Part shown: one piece after another, positions 7,685-17,232 of the stretch
Numbering within the stretch: position 1 is the stretch's first letter
Layout: each line of letters starts with the position of its first letter
Source: an uncultured Sphingosinicella sp.
GTDB taxonomy: Bacteria; Pseudomonadota; Alphaproteobacteria; Sphingomonadales; Sphingomonadaceae
Assembly (NCBI GenBank): GCA_946886275.1
Contig: CAMPIH010000021.1
Location: forward strand, 1-20,499
Direction of reading: 5' to 3'
DNA length: 20,499 nt
Translations under genes and position numbers: made by a program
Notes under the pieces: generated by a model
The model's input: the letters and a program-made list of their open reading frames with translations, nothing else
Told to the model about the DNA's origin: nothing
The model's database searches: none

Positions 7685-9187
7685 TTAATTCCGTTTCCGC
7701 TCGAGCGGAAGCACTGCCGGTCCGTGGATGACCTCGCCGTCAAGGGCGAAGCGAGACCCGTGGCACGGGCAGTCCCAGCTTCTGTCATTCTCGTTCCAGC
7801 CGACCAGACAGCCCATGTGCGTGCAGACGGCGGAGACGGCGTGGAGTCGGCCGTCATCGTCCCGATAGCCGGCGATGGTCTCGCCCTCGATCTTGAGGAT
7901 CGCCGCTTCCCCGGCCGCCAGATCGTCGAATCGGTCCGGCTTTTTCGATAGCCAACCGCCGACGAGATGGCTGGCAACCTCGGCATTGCCCTTCACGAAT
8001 TCCCTTGCGCCTGCGACGGGCTTGATCCGGCGGGCGTCGAACAGATCCAGCCAGGGATTGTCCTTGTCGGAGACCAGGTCGGCGAGAAGCATCGCCGCCG
8101 CGGTTCCGGTCGAGATGCCCCAGGCATTGAAGCCGGTGGCGACGAGATAGGCGGCGCTGCCGCCGGACGACCAGCCGATGAAAGGGGCGTGGTCCATCGG
8201 CGTATAGTCTTCATTGGTCCATCGATATTCGGGTGTGACTCCAAAATGATCGGCTGCGAAGCGCTCGATCTCGGCGAACGCCTTTCGCTCCTCGTCGACA
8301 TGGCCGTGCCTGAAGGACGGGCCGGTGAAGATCATCCAGTCCTGGCCCTGGTCGTCGCGATGGCCGCGGCTCGAATGATGCGGCGTCTCGACGCTGATAT
8401 ACATGCCGTCCGGCACTCTGCTCGATTCCGCTCGCCCCATGATCACCGGATGCATGTGGGGATAATTTTCAGCGTAGAAGAAGCCGACCTGGCCGAGCGG
8501 AAGATGGGTCGCCATGAGGACGTGCCGGGCTCTGACCACGCCTTGTCCGGTGGCGATATGGTCCGGCGACCAGTCGATCACCCGCGAGCCTTCGAAGACA
8601 TGGCAGCCGTCGCCCGGCAGCGTCGCCGCCAGCCCCTTAACATATTTGACCGGGTGAAACTGGGCCTGATCATCCCAGCGCATCGCGGCCAGCACTTCGA
8701 ACGGCAGGCCCGTGTCGCGGGTCAGCGACGCCGGCAGGCCAAGAGTCCGCGCGAGCTTCACTTCGTCCTCGATCTTTGCCACTTCGCGCTCGTCCAGCGT
8801 GTAGGTGAAAGCCGGCTTGCGCTCGAGATTGCACGAAAGGCCGTGGCGCGAGGCGAGCTCGGCAATGGTCCGAATGCCCGCCTCATTGGCGTCCGCGTAA
8901 CATTGCGCTCCATCCTCGCCGAACTTCCGTTCGATGACGGTATAGGCGATATTGTGCTGCGAGGTGATCTTCGCCGTCGACTTGCCGGTCACTTCCTCGC
9001 CGACCCGTCCGGCCTCGACGACCGCTACCTTGAGACCGCGGTCCTTGAGCAACCTTGCCGTGGTTACTCCAACGATGCCGCCGCCGACGATGGCGAGATC
9101 GACCTCGGTCTCGCCGGTCAGTGCAGGAAAGCGGTCCTTCGGGGCGGTGGCATTCCAGTAGGACATATTGCGGGGCGGGCTCGCCAT
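7685..9187 (-). CDS. FAD-dependent oxidoreductase with C-terminal Rieske domain
   Basis: A 500-residue fusion. Residues 29-60 form a dinucleotide-binding fold (VDLAIVGGGIVG then VVEAGRVGEEVTGKSTAK), leading a DadA/D-amino-acid-oxidase-like FAD domain to about residue 390. The last 75 residues are a Rieske [2Fe-2S] domain: CTHMGC supplies Cys455 and His457, CPCHGS supplies Cys473 and His476, and Cys460/Cys475 could form the extra disulfide seen in bc1-type Rieske proteins. The cluster probably passes electrons to or from the flavin. The substrate is unknown; an amine or amino acid is a guess from the fold. There is no signal peptide, so it should be cytoplasmic. The start at 9187 has GGAG 6 bases upstream, and an EcfG-like promoter lies 26 bases before it. 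Confidence 0.92.
   Translation of the reverse strand: MASPPRNMSYWNATAPKDRFPALTGETEVDLAIVGGGIVGVTTARLLKDRGLKVAVVEAGRVGEEVTGKSTAKITSQHNIAYTVIERKFGEDGAQCYADANEAGIRTIAELASRHGLSCNLERKPAFTYTLDEREVAKIEDEVKLARTLGLPASLTRDTGLPFEVLAAMRWDDQAQFHPVKYVKGLAATLPGDGCHVFEGSRVIDWSPDHIATGQGVVRARHVLMATHLPLGQVGFFYAENYPHMHPVIMGRAESSRVPDGMYISVETPHHSSRGHRDDQGQDWMIFTGPSFRHGHVDEERKAFAEIERFAADHFGVTPEYRWTNEDYTPMDHAPFIGWSSGGSAAYLVATGFNAWGISTGTAAAMLLADLVSDKDNPWLDLFDARRIKPVAGAREFVKGNAEVASHLVGGWLSKKPDRFDDLAAGEAAILKIEGETIAGYRDDDGRLHAVSAVCTHMGCLVGWNENDRSWDCPCHGSRFALDGEVIHGPAVLPLERKRN
7695..7710. terminator. 16-bp perfect palindrome at a convergent gene junction
   Basis: TTCCGCTCGAGCGGAA is a perfect palindrome inside the last codons of the oxidoreductase, 11 bases past the stop of the convergent transpeptidase. 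As RNA it could fold into a hairpin that ends the plus-strand transcript. No T-run follows, and chance within coding sequence is possible. Confidence 0.28.
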
Positions 9188-9212
9188 GACACTCTCCGTT
9201 GCTTCACGACAC

Positions 9213-9237
9213 AACCCGAACGGTTCGGGCCTGTTCC
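9213..9237 (-). promoter_or_regulatory. EcfG-like stress promoter of the Rieske oxidoreductase
   Basis: Read on the minus strand, GGAAC (9237-9233) is followed after exactly 16 bases by GGTT (9216-9213), 26 bases before the ATG at 9187. It matches the element at 4647-4672 in both halves and spacing. A 15-bp inverted repeat, CCCGAAC-G-GTTCGGG (9215-9229), overlaps the spacer and -10 region and could be an operator. Confidence 0.5.
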
Positions 9238-9406
9238 GATCTGCTGAAGAGGTCGAAGCCTTGTTGATGCTGTGGTCATTGAGCTGTGGACGGCGAAGAC
9301 CATCGCGGCGCGCCAGGCCCGTGAACCGGCACCACGCTCAGATCCTGTGAAAGAACAAGGTCCCTGTCGGCGGGCGAAATGTACGACGCAGCACAGCCCC
9401 CGAGTT

Positions 9407-10648
9407 TCAGTCGGCGCTGGCGACTTCAGTGGCTGCGCCGGTCTGGTTCAGCGCCTGCCGAACCGGCGTGTCCCGCCCGTAAATGTCTTCATAGGTGACG
9501 ATGTCACCGTCATTCGTCGCTGCCGCGGTGAAATAGGCGATGTAGACCGGTACCGGCGCCGCCAGCTGGGTCTGCTGGTTCTCGCCGGTGGCGATCGCCG
9601 AGTCGATCGTCGCCCGATCCCATTCGCCGGTCGGCGCGAGCAGCACGGCCGCAAAATCCCGGATATTCTGGGTCCGAACGCAGCCATGGCTGAACGCTCT
9701 TACCGGCCGGCTGAACAGGGCCTGGGCCGGCGTGTCGTGAAGGAAGATGGCGTGATCGTTCGGCATCTCGATCTTCAGCCGGCCGAGCGAGTTTCTCGGG
9801 CCGGGCGGCTGGCGCACGATGAGCTGGCCGCCGTTGCGCCGAACTTCGTAACCGCGCATCGAACCGAGCTCGCGAATGATGCTCTGCGGGACGGTCCACC
9901 ACGGATTGAAGGTCACCGCGACTGCATTCGAGACGAGCTGCGGGGTCGGTGTCCGGCGGGAGCCGACGACCGTCCGATGACGGGCGACGACCTGGCCATT
10001 GTCGACGACGGCGGCGGTGAAGGCGGGGACATTGACGATGACGTGGCGCTCGCCGAGGTCGCGCGGCATCCAGCGCCAGCGCTCCATATTGGTCCGGATC
10101 AGGTTTCGCTTCGTCTCGTCGCTCGCCGGCGTGTTTGCGAGCGCCCGGCGAAGGCCGACATATTGGCTGTGGGTTGGCAGGAGACCGTTCAGCGTCTCGG
10201 CCACACCCCCGTTCTGAGCGACGCCGGCAAGCAGACGCTGCTGCTCATTACCGTTGATCGAGCTGTCGGGCATGTGCCAGTCACGTCGATCGTCGCCTCG
10301 GACATGGCCGCCGCTGAGATCGCCGCTGAGCTTGAGGAAGACGTCGCCGGCGAGCGCGCTCCAGGCAGCCTCGTTGCCCCCGCCCACAGCGGCGCGGAGA
10401 TCGGCAAGGCGGTAATCCGCCGGATCAAGACCCTCGCGGCCGACCTGCTCGACATAGGCGATCAACTCGAGCACCGCCGCCCGGCGCCAGGCCGGCGCAG
10501 GCAATTGGGGAGCCGGGAGTTGCGGTGCAGGCTGTTGAGCGGATGGCAGCGGCGACGCTTGCGGCAGCGGCGCCGGCTGAATTGCGCCGGACAGGCTCGG
10601 AGAGGCAAGCATCAGCGCCAGCCCGGAAGCACGAAGATAACGGATCAT
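9407..10648 (-). CDS. L,D-transpeptidase of the YcbB/LdtD type
   Basis: A 413-residue exported enzyme that forms 3-3 cross-links in peptidoglycan or attaches partners to stem peptides. The first 22 residues (MIRYLRASGLALMLASPSLS onward) are a signal peptide. A proline/alanine/glutamine-rich linker with a repeated PAPQL unit follows to about residue 53. Residues 60-190 correspond to the scaffold region of YcbB-like proteins. The YkuD catalytic domain covers about 200-345 and holds FLHDTPAQALF (His304) and FSHGCVRTQN (His321, Cys323, Arg325), the HxxxHGC-type active site. It is shorter than E. coli YcbB (about 615 residues). The ATG at 10648 has AAAAGG about 6 bases upstream and gives a clean signal peptide; an in-frame ATG at 10675 would spoil it. 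Confidence 0.92.
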   Translation of the reverse strand: MIRYLRASGLALMLASPSLSGAIQPAPLPQASPLPSAQQPAPQLPAPQLPAPAWRRAAVLELIAYVEQVGREGLDPADYRLADLRAAVGGGNEAAWSALAGDVFLKLSGDLSGGHVRGDDRRDWHMPDSSINGNEQQRLLAGVAQNGGVAETLNGLLPTHSQYVGLRRALANTPASDETKRNLIRTNMERWRWMPRDLGERHVIVNVPAFTAAVVDNGQVVARHRTVVGSRRTPTPQLVSNAVAVTFNPWWTVPQSIIRELGSMRGYEVRRNGGQLIVRQPPGPRNSLGRLKIEMPNDHAIFLHDTPAQALFSRPVRAFSHGCVRTQNIRDFAAVLLAPTGEWDRATIDSAIATGENQQTQLAAPVPVYIAYFTAAATNDGDIVTYEDIYGRDTPVRQALNQTGAATEVASAD

Positions 10649-10761
10649 GGTGAACCTTTTACCCAAGGCCGCCACTCTGCGCCAGCGGCCAATTCGGTAA
10701 TTTCACCTGCGTGATGAACGAGTAATGACCCGACCGACTTGTCGGCCATCCGCCTGCGCAA

Positions 10762-10783
10762 CCCGGCGCCAAAACGCGCCGGG
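10762..10783 (-). terminator. GC-rich hairpin after the DUF4383 gene
   Basis: CCCGGCGC at 10762-10769 and GCGCCGGG at 10776-10783 form a perfect 8-bp stem around a 6-base loop. It lies 18 bases past the DUF4383 stop and before the same-strand transpeptidase, where a terminator would separate the two units. There is no clear T-run after the stem, as is common at high GC. Confidence 0.45.
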
Positions 10784-10800
10784 CCGCGCAGTAGACGGGG

Positions 10801-11211
10801 TCAGACCGTCGTCGGGTTACGATGAACCCAGCCGAAATAGGCGGCGACGATCGCAAGCAAGGCGTGGAGCCAGATGTCGTTGCCGAACAACGGGATGAGG
10901 CCGAAGGTGACATCCAGCGGTGGAATGAATCCCATCACCGTGAGGACCGCATAGATGACGGCGACGCCGCGGGCATAGCTCACCGAGGCACCGAGCCCAC
11001 GCGATGCCATCAACCCCCAGATCCCGAACAGGACATGGACGAGGCTGTGGAGAGCGTTCACCGGGAAGAGGCCGAGCACGTCGCCCTCGAAGGCATTGAC
11101 GGTGACGTCCGGATAATCGTGCGGATGAAGGAGCGCTGGCGACACGAAGCCGGCGACGCCCACGAGGAGAAAGACGATTCCAAAAATTAGCGCGAAGGTG
11201 CGAGTGCTCAT
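10801..11211 (-). CDS. DUF4383-type membrane protein
   Basis: A 136-residue integral membrane protein of unknown function. Four hydrophobic segments are visible: about residues 5-27 (FALIFGIVFLLVGVAGFV), 49-70 (around VNALHSLVHVLFGIWGLMA), 78-98 (YARGVAVIYAVLTVMGFI) and 108-128 (GNDIWLHALLAIVAAYFGWV). The conserved NALHSLVHVLFGIWGL and WLHALLAIVAAY blocks, with membrane histidines, match what I know of the DUF4383 family. The start at 11211 (MSTRTF) is chosen because GGGAG lies 8 bases upstream. It is bracketed by hairpins on both sides and is probably transcribed alone. Confidence 0.83.
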   Translation of the reverse strand: MSTRTFALIFGIVFLLVGVAGFVSPALLHPHDYPDVTVNAFEGDVLGLFPVNALHSLVHVLFGIWGLMASRGLGASVSYARGVAVIYAVLTVMGFIPPLDVTFGLIPLFGNDIWLHALLAIVAAYFGWVHRNPTTV

Positions 11212-11289
11212 CCCTGCTTCTCCCTGACGATTGTCTTTTGGTACGCAGAACTGGCTCAATCATCGGAAAGTAGAGCAGTTCCCGAGCTT

Positions 11290-11305
11290 CCGAAAGTCAT
11301 TTCGG
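11290..11305 (-). terminator. Small hairpin after the symporter gene
   Basis: CCGAAA at 11290-11295 and TTTCGG at 11300-11305 make a 6-bp stem with a 4-base loop, 33 bases past the symporter stop on the minus strand. It could end that transcript before the DUF4383 promoter. The stem is weak. Confidence 0.3.
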
Positions 11306-11338
11306 CGCCGCACCAACGCGAGAAGCGCGCCCGTCCGT

Positions 11339-12616
11339 TCAGGCGCCCTGTTCGAGGAGGCGATCCTGCTCGCTGTCGCTTTCCGCCTCGGTGAAGCCGG
11401 AGCGACGGGCGGCGGTCGCGGTGGCGGCGACGTCCATGCTGACATTGCCGATCGTTCGGACCAGGTCCGGCAGCACTTCGACCGCGATCAGGATCGCCAG
11501 CGGTTCGATCGGAACGCCCATGGCGATGCAGATCGGGGCGATCGAGGTGACGAAGCTCGCCTGGCCGGGAATGCCTGGCGCGCCCATGGTCGTCGTCGCC
11601 GCCGCGGCGACACCGAAAGCGAGCTGAGTCGCTGTCAGCTCGATCCCGAACCAGTAGGCGATGTAGATCGCCACGGCGAGGTTCATCGCCGGGCCGGTTG
11701 CCCTGAAGATTGCCACGGCCATCGGCAGGAGAACGCCTGAAGCCGCCACCGGGACGTCGAGCTTGGCATTGGCGCGGAGCATCGCCGGAAGAGTCGCCAG
11801 CGAGGATTGGGTACTGAACGCCACCGCCTGGCTGGGCGCGATCGCCCGAGTGAACTGGACGAAGCCAATTCCGGCGCCGAAGCGGGCGACCGGCCAGGCG
11901 GCCAGCCAGATGACGATTCCGACCGCGGAGACGATCAGGACATAATGGATGAGGGCACCGAAGGCCGAGCCGCCGGCCCGGGCGCCGACCACATAGGCCA
12001 GTGCGAACACGCCGATCGGAGCGATCCACAACACCCAGTTGATGACGATCAGCATCGTGTCACCGACCGCTTCGAAGAAGCCGACGAGGCGCTCGCGCGG
12101 TTCCGCAGGAAGCTGAGTCACGGCGAAGGCGAACACCATCGTGAAGAGGATCAACGGCAGGATCGCGTCTTCCGCGGCTGCGGCGATCGCGTTGGTCGGG
12201 ACGATCGACTGGATGAAGTCGGCGAAGCTTGGCGCCTGTCCAACCGGTTCGGACGCGACCAGAGCGTCGCGAAGCGCTGCCGCCGATTCCGCCGGCAGCG
12301 GGAACAGGTTCAGGAGAAGCGGCATCAAGAGCGCCGCGGTCACCGACGAGATCCAAAGCAGCACCACGAACAGGATCAAGGCTCGACTGGCCAGGCGGTT
12401 GGCCCGGGCGGCCATGGCGGAAGCCGCGATGCCGGTGATCAGCAAGGAGACGACGAGCGGTACGATCGTCATCCGGAGCGCATTGAGCCACAGATTGCCG
12501 ATCGGCTCGAGGAACATGATCGATCCCTCGGCCCAGGGCGCGCCTGCGGCGACGACGGCGATACCGGCGAGAAGGCCGAGGACGAGGGCGAGCAGGATTC
12601 GGGTGGGCGGCGACAT
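11339..12616 (-). CDS. DAACS-family cation symporter (GltP/DctA fold), atypical
   Basis: A 425-residue inner-membrane transporter with the glutamate/dicarboxylate symporter fold. Helical hairpin 1 carries [12 protein letters not shown] (266-277), close to the usual serine-rich motif. TM8 keeps the family pattern D-x-x-R-T-x-x-N-x-x-x-D at Asp384, Arg387, Thr388, Asn391 and Asp395, which in GltPh binds substrate and sodium. The TM7 motif NMDGT, which supplies sodium ligands, is replaced: aligned with PLGATINMDGT the protein reads [11 protein letters not shown] (299-309). Coupling ion and substrate therefore may differ from those of GltP and DctA. The start has AAGGAG about 5 bases upstream. 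It is divergent from glmM with 124 bases between starts. Confidence 0.88.
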   Translation of the reverse strand: MSPPTRILLALVLGLLAGIAVVAAGAPWAEGSIMFLEPIGNLWLNALRMTIVPLVVSLLITGIAASAMAARANRLASRALILFVVLLWISSVTAALLMPLLLNLFPLPAESAAALRDALVASEPVGQAPSFADFIQSIVPTNAIAAAAEDAILPLILFTMVFAFAVTQLPAEPRERLVGFFEAVGDTMLIVINWVLWIAPIGVFALAYVVGARAGGSAFGALIHYVLIVSAVGIVIWLAAWPVARFGAGIGFVQFTRAIAPSQAVAFSTQSSLATLPAMLRANAKLDVPVAASGVLLPMAVAIFRATGPAMNLAVAIYIAYWFGIELTATQLAFGVAAAATTTMGAPGIPGQASFVTSIAPICIAMGVPIEPLAILIAVEVLPDLVRTIGNVSMDVAATATAARRSGFTEAESDSEQDRLLEQGA

Positions 12617-12740
12617 TCACGCTCCTTACCGAGCAGTCGAGCGGCGGGGAAGCGCCGACCGAAACGACCGCCGCCGTCTCGCCCTGCACCGAACATCAGG
12701 CTATGGGCGGCCGGAACCAACACAGGCCGGAAGGGCTCGC

Positions 12741-14075
12741 ATGACTCGTAAATTCTTCGGCACCGACGGTATCAGGGGCCGAACCAACCAGATGCCGATG
12801 ACGGCTGAAATGGCGCTGAAGATCGGTCAGGCCGCGGGCCGCCATTTTCTTCGCGGGGATCATCGCCACCGGGTCGTCATCGGAAAGGATACGCGGCTTT
12901 CCGGCTACATGATGGAGACGGCGCTCATCTCCGGCTTCACCAGCGTCGGAATGGACGTCGTCATGGTCGGGCCGGTGCCGACTCCGGCGGTTGCGATGCT
13001 CACCCATTCGATGCGGGCTGACCTCGGGGTGATGATCTCGGCCAGCCACAACAAGTTCGTGGACAACGGCATCAAGCTGTTCGGTCCGAACGGCTTCAAA
13101 TTGTCCGATGAGGACGAGATGGCGATCGAGGCGCTGCTGGAGAGCCAGCCGCGGCTGGTCGCGCCCGAGGAGATCGGCCGGTCTCGCAAGATCGAGGATG
13201 CGCGAGGCCGCTACATCCACGCCGCGAAGCTGACCTTCCCGCCACATCTGCGCCTCGACGGGCTCAAGATCGTCGTCGATTGCGCCCACGGCGCGGCTTA
13301 CCAGGTCGCGCCCGCCGCGCTGTGGGAATTGGGGGCCGAGGTCATCCCGATCGGAGTCAATCCGAACGGAATCAATATCAACGAAGGCTGCGGCTCGACC
13401 GACACCGGATTGCTCAGGCAGACCGTGCTCGACAATGGCGCCGATGTCGGTCTGGCGCTCGACGGCGATGCCGATCGCCTGATCGTGGTCGACGAGAAAG
13501 GCCGGGTTGTCGACGGCGATCAGCTGATGGCGCTGATCGGCACATCCTGGCATCGTCGCGGCCTGCTTCGGGGCGGCGGGATCGTCGCGACGATCATGTC
13601 CAATTTGGGCCTTGAGCGATATCTCGGCGGTGAGGGCCTGAAGCTCGAGCGCACTCAAGTGGGTGACCGCTATGTGCTCGAGACGATGCGGAACAAGGGA
13701 TTCAATGTCGGCGGCGAGCAATCGGGCCACATCATCATGACGGACTATGGCACCACCGGAGACGGCCTCGTCGCGGGACTGCAGGTCCTTGCCGAGCTGG
13801 TCGTCGCCGATCGCCCCGCCAGTGAAATGCTCGACCTGTTCGAACCGCTTCCGCAATTGCTCAGGAACGTTCGCTTCGAAGGTTCCTCTCCGCTCCATTC
13901 GGAAACGGTGAAAGCGGCGATCGCCGCGGGGGAGGCGCGTCTCGGCACGAGCGGGCGTCTCGTCATTCGCAAGTCTGGCACGGAGCCCCTGATCAGGGTC
14001 ATGGCCGAAGGCGAGGACGACAAGCTCGTCACCGAAGTGGTCGAAGCCATTTGCGAAGCGGTGGCGAAGGCGTGA
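12741..14075 (+). CDS. glmM: Phosphoglucosamine mutase GlmM
   Basis: A 444-residue cytoplasmic enzyme converting glucosamine-6-phosphate to glucosamine-1-phosphate on the way to UDP-GlcNAc, the precursor of peptidoglycan and lipopolysaccharide. All four signature sites are intact: the phosphoserine loop ISASHNKF with Ser102, the magnesium loop DGDADR (241-246), the sugar-binding GGEQSGH near 327, and the phosphate-binding [12 protein letters not shown] near the C-terminus. The opening [11 protein letters not shown] is the family's standard start, and GGAAGGG lies about 6 bases before the ATG. Length is normal. It is followed after 18 bases by the DUF1272 gene and probably leads that unit. Confidence 0.97.
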   Translation: MTRKFFGTDGIRGRTNQMPMTAEMALKIGQAAGRHFLRGDHRHRVVIGKDTRLSGYMMETALISGFTSVGMDVVMVGPVPTPAVAMLTHSMRADLGVMISASHNKFVDNGIKLFGPNGFKLSDEDEMAIEALLESQPRLVAPEEIGRSRKIEDARGRYIHAAKLTFPPHLRLDGLKIVVDCAHGAAYQVAPAALWELGAEVIPIGVNPNGININEGCGSTDTGLLRQTVLDNGADVGLALDGDADRLIVVDEKGRVVDGDQLMALIGTSWHRRGLLRGGGIVATIMSNLGLERYLGGEGLKLERTQVGDRYVLETMRNKGFNVGGEQSGHIIMTDYGTTGDGLVAGLQVLAELVVADRPASEMLDLFEPLPQLLRNVRFEGSSPLHSETVKAAIAAGEARLGTSGRLVIRKSGTEPLIRVMAEGEDDKLVTEVVEAICEAVAKA

Positions 14076-14093
14076 GGAAGGGGCGCGCCGACC

Positions 14094-14321
14094 ATGCTTG
14101 AGATGCGGCCGGACTGCGAGCGTTGCGGACGGGACCTGGCGCCTGACAGCGACGATGCGTTCATCTGTTCCTTCGAGTGCAGCTTCTGCGCGGACTGCGT
14201 CGAAACCGCGCTCCACGGCGGTTGCCCCAATTGCGGCGGCGAACTGGTGCGCCGCCCGACCCGCGCCGCCCATCTGCTCGAAAGATATCCGGCCTCCTCG
14301 AAGCGGCGGGGTCCGCAATGA
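14094..14321 (+). CDS. DUF1272 cysteine-rich zinc-ribbon-like protein
   Basis: A 75-residue protein with cysteine pairs at 8/11, 25/29, 32/35 and 44/47 (CERCGRDL, CSFECSFCADC, CPNCGGEL), which should bind two zinc ions in a small ribbon or treble-clef fold. The pattern and the ending LVRRPTRAAHLLERYP match the DUF1272 family; its function is unknown. It lies 18 bases after glmM, and its TGA overlaps the thiD start by 4 bases (ATGA), so it is translated from the same message and probably coupled to thiD. Nothing in the sequence links it to thiamine synthesis beyond this position. Confidence 0.88.
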   Translation: MLEMRPDCERCGRDLAPDSDDAFICSFECSFCADCVETALHGGCPNCGGELVRRPTRAAHLLERYPASSKRRGPQ

Positions 14322-15136
14322 TACCGCCCAGGATCCTCATCATCGCAGGTTCGGATTCCGGCGGCGGCGCCGGTCTTCAGGCAGACATCAAGGCCGTGAC
14401 GATGTTCGGCGGTCACGCAATGACCGCGGTGACCGCGATCACCGCCCAGAACAGCCTCGGCGTCGAGAAGGTGATGCCGATTCCCGTCGAGCTGGTGATG
14501 AGCCAGATCGACATGGTCCTGGCGGATCTCGGCGCGGATTCGGTGAAGCTCGGAATGATCGGCTCCGCCGAGACCGCCCAGGCCGTTGCCGATCGTCTCG
14601 AGCAGCTGGACGTGCCGGTCGTCTTCGATCCCGTGATGGTCGCGACCAGCGGCGCGGCTCTGGCTGACGAAGCGACGATCGCTGCGTTCGACCGGCTGAT
14701 TCGCCTGGCAGCCCTGACGACCCCCAACCTTCCGGAGCTCGCGGCGTTGACCCGTCGCGACATCGTCGATCTCGAGGCGCTGGAGGATGCCGCTCTCAGC
14801 CTGGTCCGTGACACCGGAAAGGCCGTTCTCGCAAAAGGCGGCCATCTTGACTCGCCGGTGCTGACCGATGTCCTGGTCGAGCCCGGCGGCAAGGTTCATC
14901 GCTGGGAGTCGGAGCGGGTCGAGACGCTCAATACCCACGGCACCGGCTGCACGCTGGCAAGTGCCATCGCCTGCGGGCTGGGGCAGGGGCGTGATCTTGC
15001 CGATTCGGTCGACCGCGCCCGCGCCTATGTCCAGGCGGCCATTCGGGCCGCGCCGGGCTTCGGCCAGGGTCATGGGCCGATCGGCCACGCGCTCGGTACC
15101 GTGCCCTGGAACCTCATCCACAGGAATGTTGGATGA
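14318..15136 (+). CDS. thiD: Hydroxymethylpyrimidine/phosphomethylpyrimidine kinase ThiD
   Basis: A 272-residue ribokinase-fold enzyme that phosphorylates HMP and HMP-phosphate to give the pyrimidine half of thiamine. It opens with ILIIAGSDSGGGAGLQADIKA, the classic ThiD signature. MTAVTAITAQNS (substrate pocket), VFDPVMVATSG and the anion hole NTHGTGCTLASA with the conserved GTGC follow. The start at 14318 overlaps the DUF1272 stop by 4 bases. An in-frame ATG at 14177 would overlap that gene by 145 bases and add non-family sequence. I see no TPP riboswitch upstream, which is expected because the gene is internal to an operon. No other thiamine gene is in the window. Confidence 0.95.
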   Translation: MIPPRILIIAGSDSGGGAGLQADIKAVTMFGGHAMTAVTAITAQNSLGVEKVMPIPVELVMSQIDMVLADLGADSVKLGMIGSAETAQAVADRLEQLDVPVVFDPVMVATSGAALADEATIAAFDRLIRLAALTTPNLPELAALTRRDIVDLEALEDAALSLVRDTGKAVLAKGGHLDSPVLTDVLVEPGGKVHRWESERVETLNTHGTGCTLASAIACGLGQGRDLADSVDRARAYVQAAIRAAPGFGQGHGPIGHALGTVPWNLIHRNVG

Positions 15137-15187
15137 AGGCGGAACGGGGACTCGCCATTGCGAAACGCCGGCCATAGTCTCGAGGCG

Positions 15188-15814
15188 ATGCCACGGCCCT
15201 GCTTCAAGCTCGAAAAAGCCCATCCCATGCCCCTTGCCGGCGTCGACGAGGCCGGCTGCGCTCCGCTGGCGGGGCCTGTCGTCGCTGCGGCGGTGATCCT
15301 TGACCGGGAGAAATTTCCTCGCGGGATCGACGATTCGAAGGCGCTTCCCGCCGCTGCTCGGGAAGCGATCTTCGAACGGCTTCGGAAAGTGGCCGTGATC
15401 GGAGTGGGGATCGCCTCCGTCGAGGAGATCGATCGGCTCAACATCTACTGGGCCCGGATGCTGGCGATGTGCCGGGCGGTGGACGCGCTCGGCGTCGATC
15501 CGGCCATGGTCCTCGTCGACGGCAATCGCTGCCCGAAATGGGAGCGCAGGTCGATTGCGATCGTCGCCGGCGATTCGAAATGTCGGTCGATCGCGGCGGC
15601 CTCGATCGTTGCGAAGGTCACCCGGGACGCGATCATGCGCGATCATGCGCGCGAGCATCCCGGCTATGGGTGGGAGACGAACAAGGGCTATGGCACGCCC
15701 GAACATCTACGAGCGCTTCAGGCGCTTGGTCCGACCCCGCTCCACCGCCGCAGCTTCTCGCCCGTCCAGCAATATGCGCTGAACCTCGAAGCATCGCCGC
15801 AGCTGGTCGGCTGA
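15188..15814 (+). CDS. rnhB: Ribonuclease HII, with altered GRG motif
   Basis: A 208-residue nuclease that cuts RNA in RNA-DNA hybrids and starts removal of single ribonucleotides from DNA. The four acidic catalytic residues are all present: Asp20 and Glu21 in GVDEAG, Asp111 in VLVDGNRCP and Asp129 in VAGDSKCRSIAAASIVAKVTRD. The tyrosine in NKGYGT (168) is also kept. The GRG motif that normally follows the first acidic pair and senses the DNA-RNA junction reads Gly23-Cys24-Ala25. The ATG at 15188 is chosen over a TTG at 15158; GAGG lies close to it, so the exact start is uncertain. It is 51 bases after thiD on the same strand. Confidence 0.93.
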   Translation: MPRPCFKLEKAHPMPLAGVDEAGCAPLAGPVVAAAVILDREKFPRGIDDSKALPAAAREAIFERLRKVAVIGVGIASVEEIDRLNIYWARMLAMCRAVDALGVDPAMVLVDGNRCPKWERRSIAIVAGDSKCRSIAAASIVAKVTRDAIMRDHAREHPGYGWETNKGYGTPEHLRALQALGPTPLHRRSFSPVQQYALNLEASPQLVG

Positions 15815-15840
15815 GCGCCCCAACGCGGCAACGGACAGGC

Positions 15841-15860
15841 CCTGCTTCCAAAGGGGCAGG
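15841..15860 (+). terminator. Possible hairpin after rnhB
   Basis: CCTGCTTC at 15841-15848 can pair with GGGGCAGG at 15853-15860 (two G-U pairs) around a CAAA loop, 26 bases past the rnhB stop. It could end the glmM-rnhB transcript before ccrM. No T-run follows. Confidence 0.27.
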
Positions 15861-15865
15861 CGATT

Positions 15866-17227
<1,362 letters not shown>

Positions 17228-17232
17228 CGATG

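Noticed and set aside
9188..9406. Possible small RNA or tRNA in the 219-base gap after the transpeptidase
   Set aside because: No cloverleaf, no conserved tRNA boxes and no terminator-like structure; only the promoter and palindrome near 9213-9237 stand out.
12705..12740. A GGAAC upstream of glmM as another EcfG promoter
   Set aside because: Sixteen bases later the sequence is GGCT, lacking the GTT core, so only half the element is present.
13745..15706. A 653-codon minus-strand open frame opposite glmM, thiD and rnhB
   Set aside because: All three plus-strand genes have intact family signatures; the reverse product has none.
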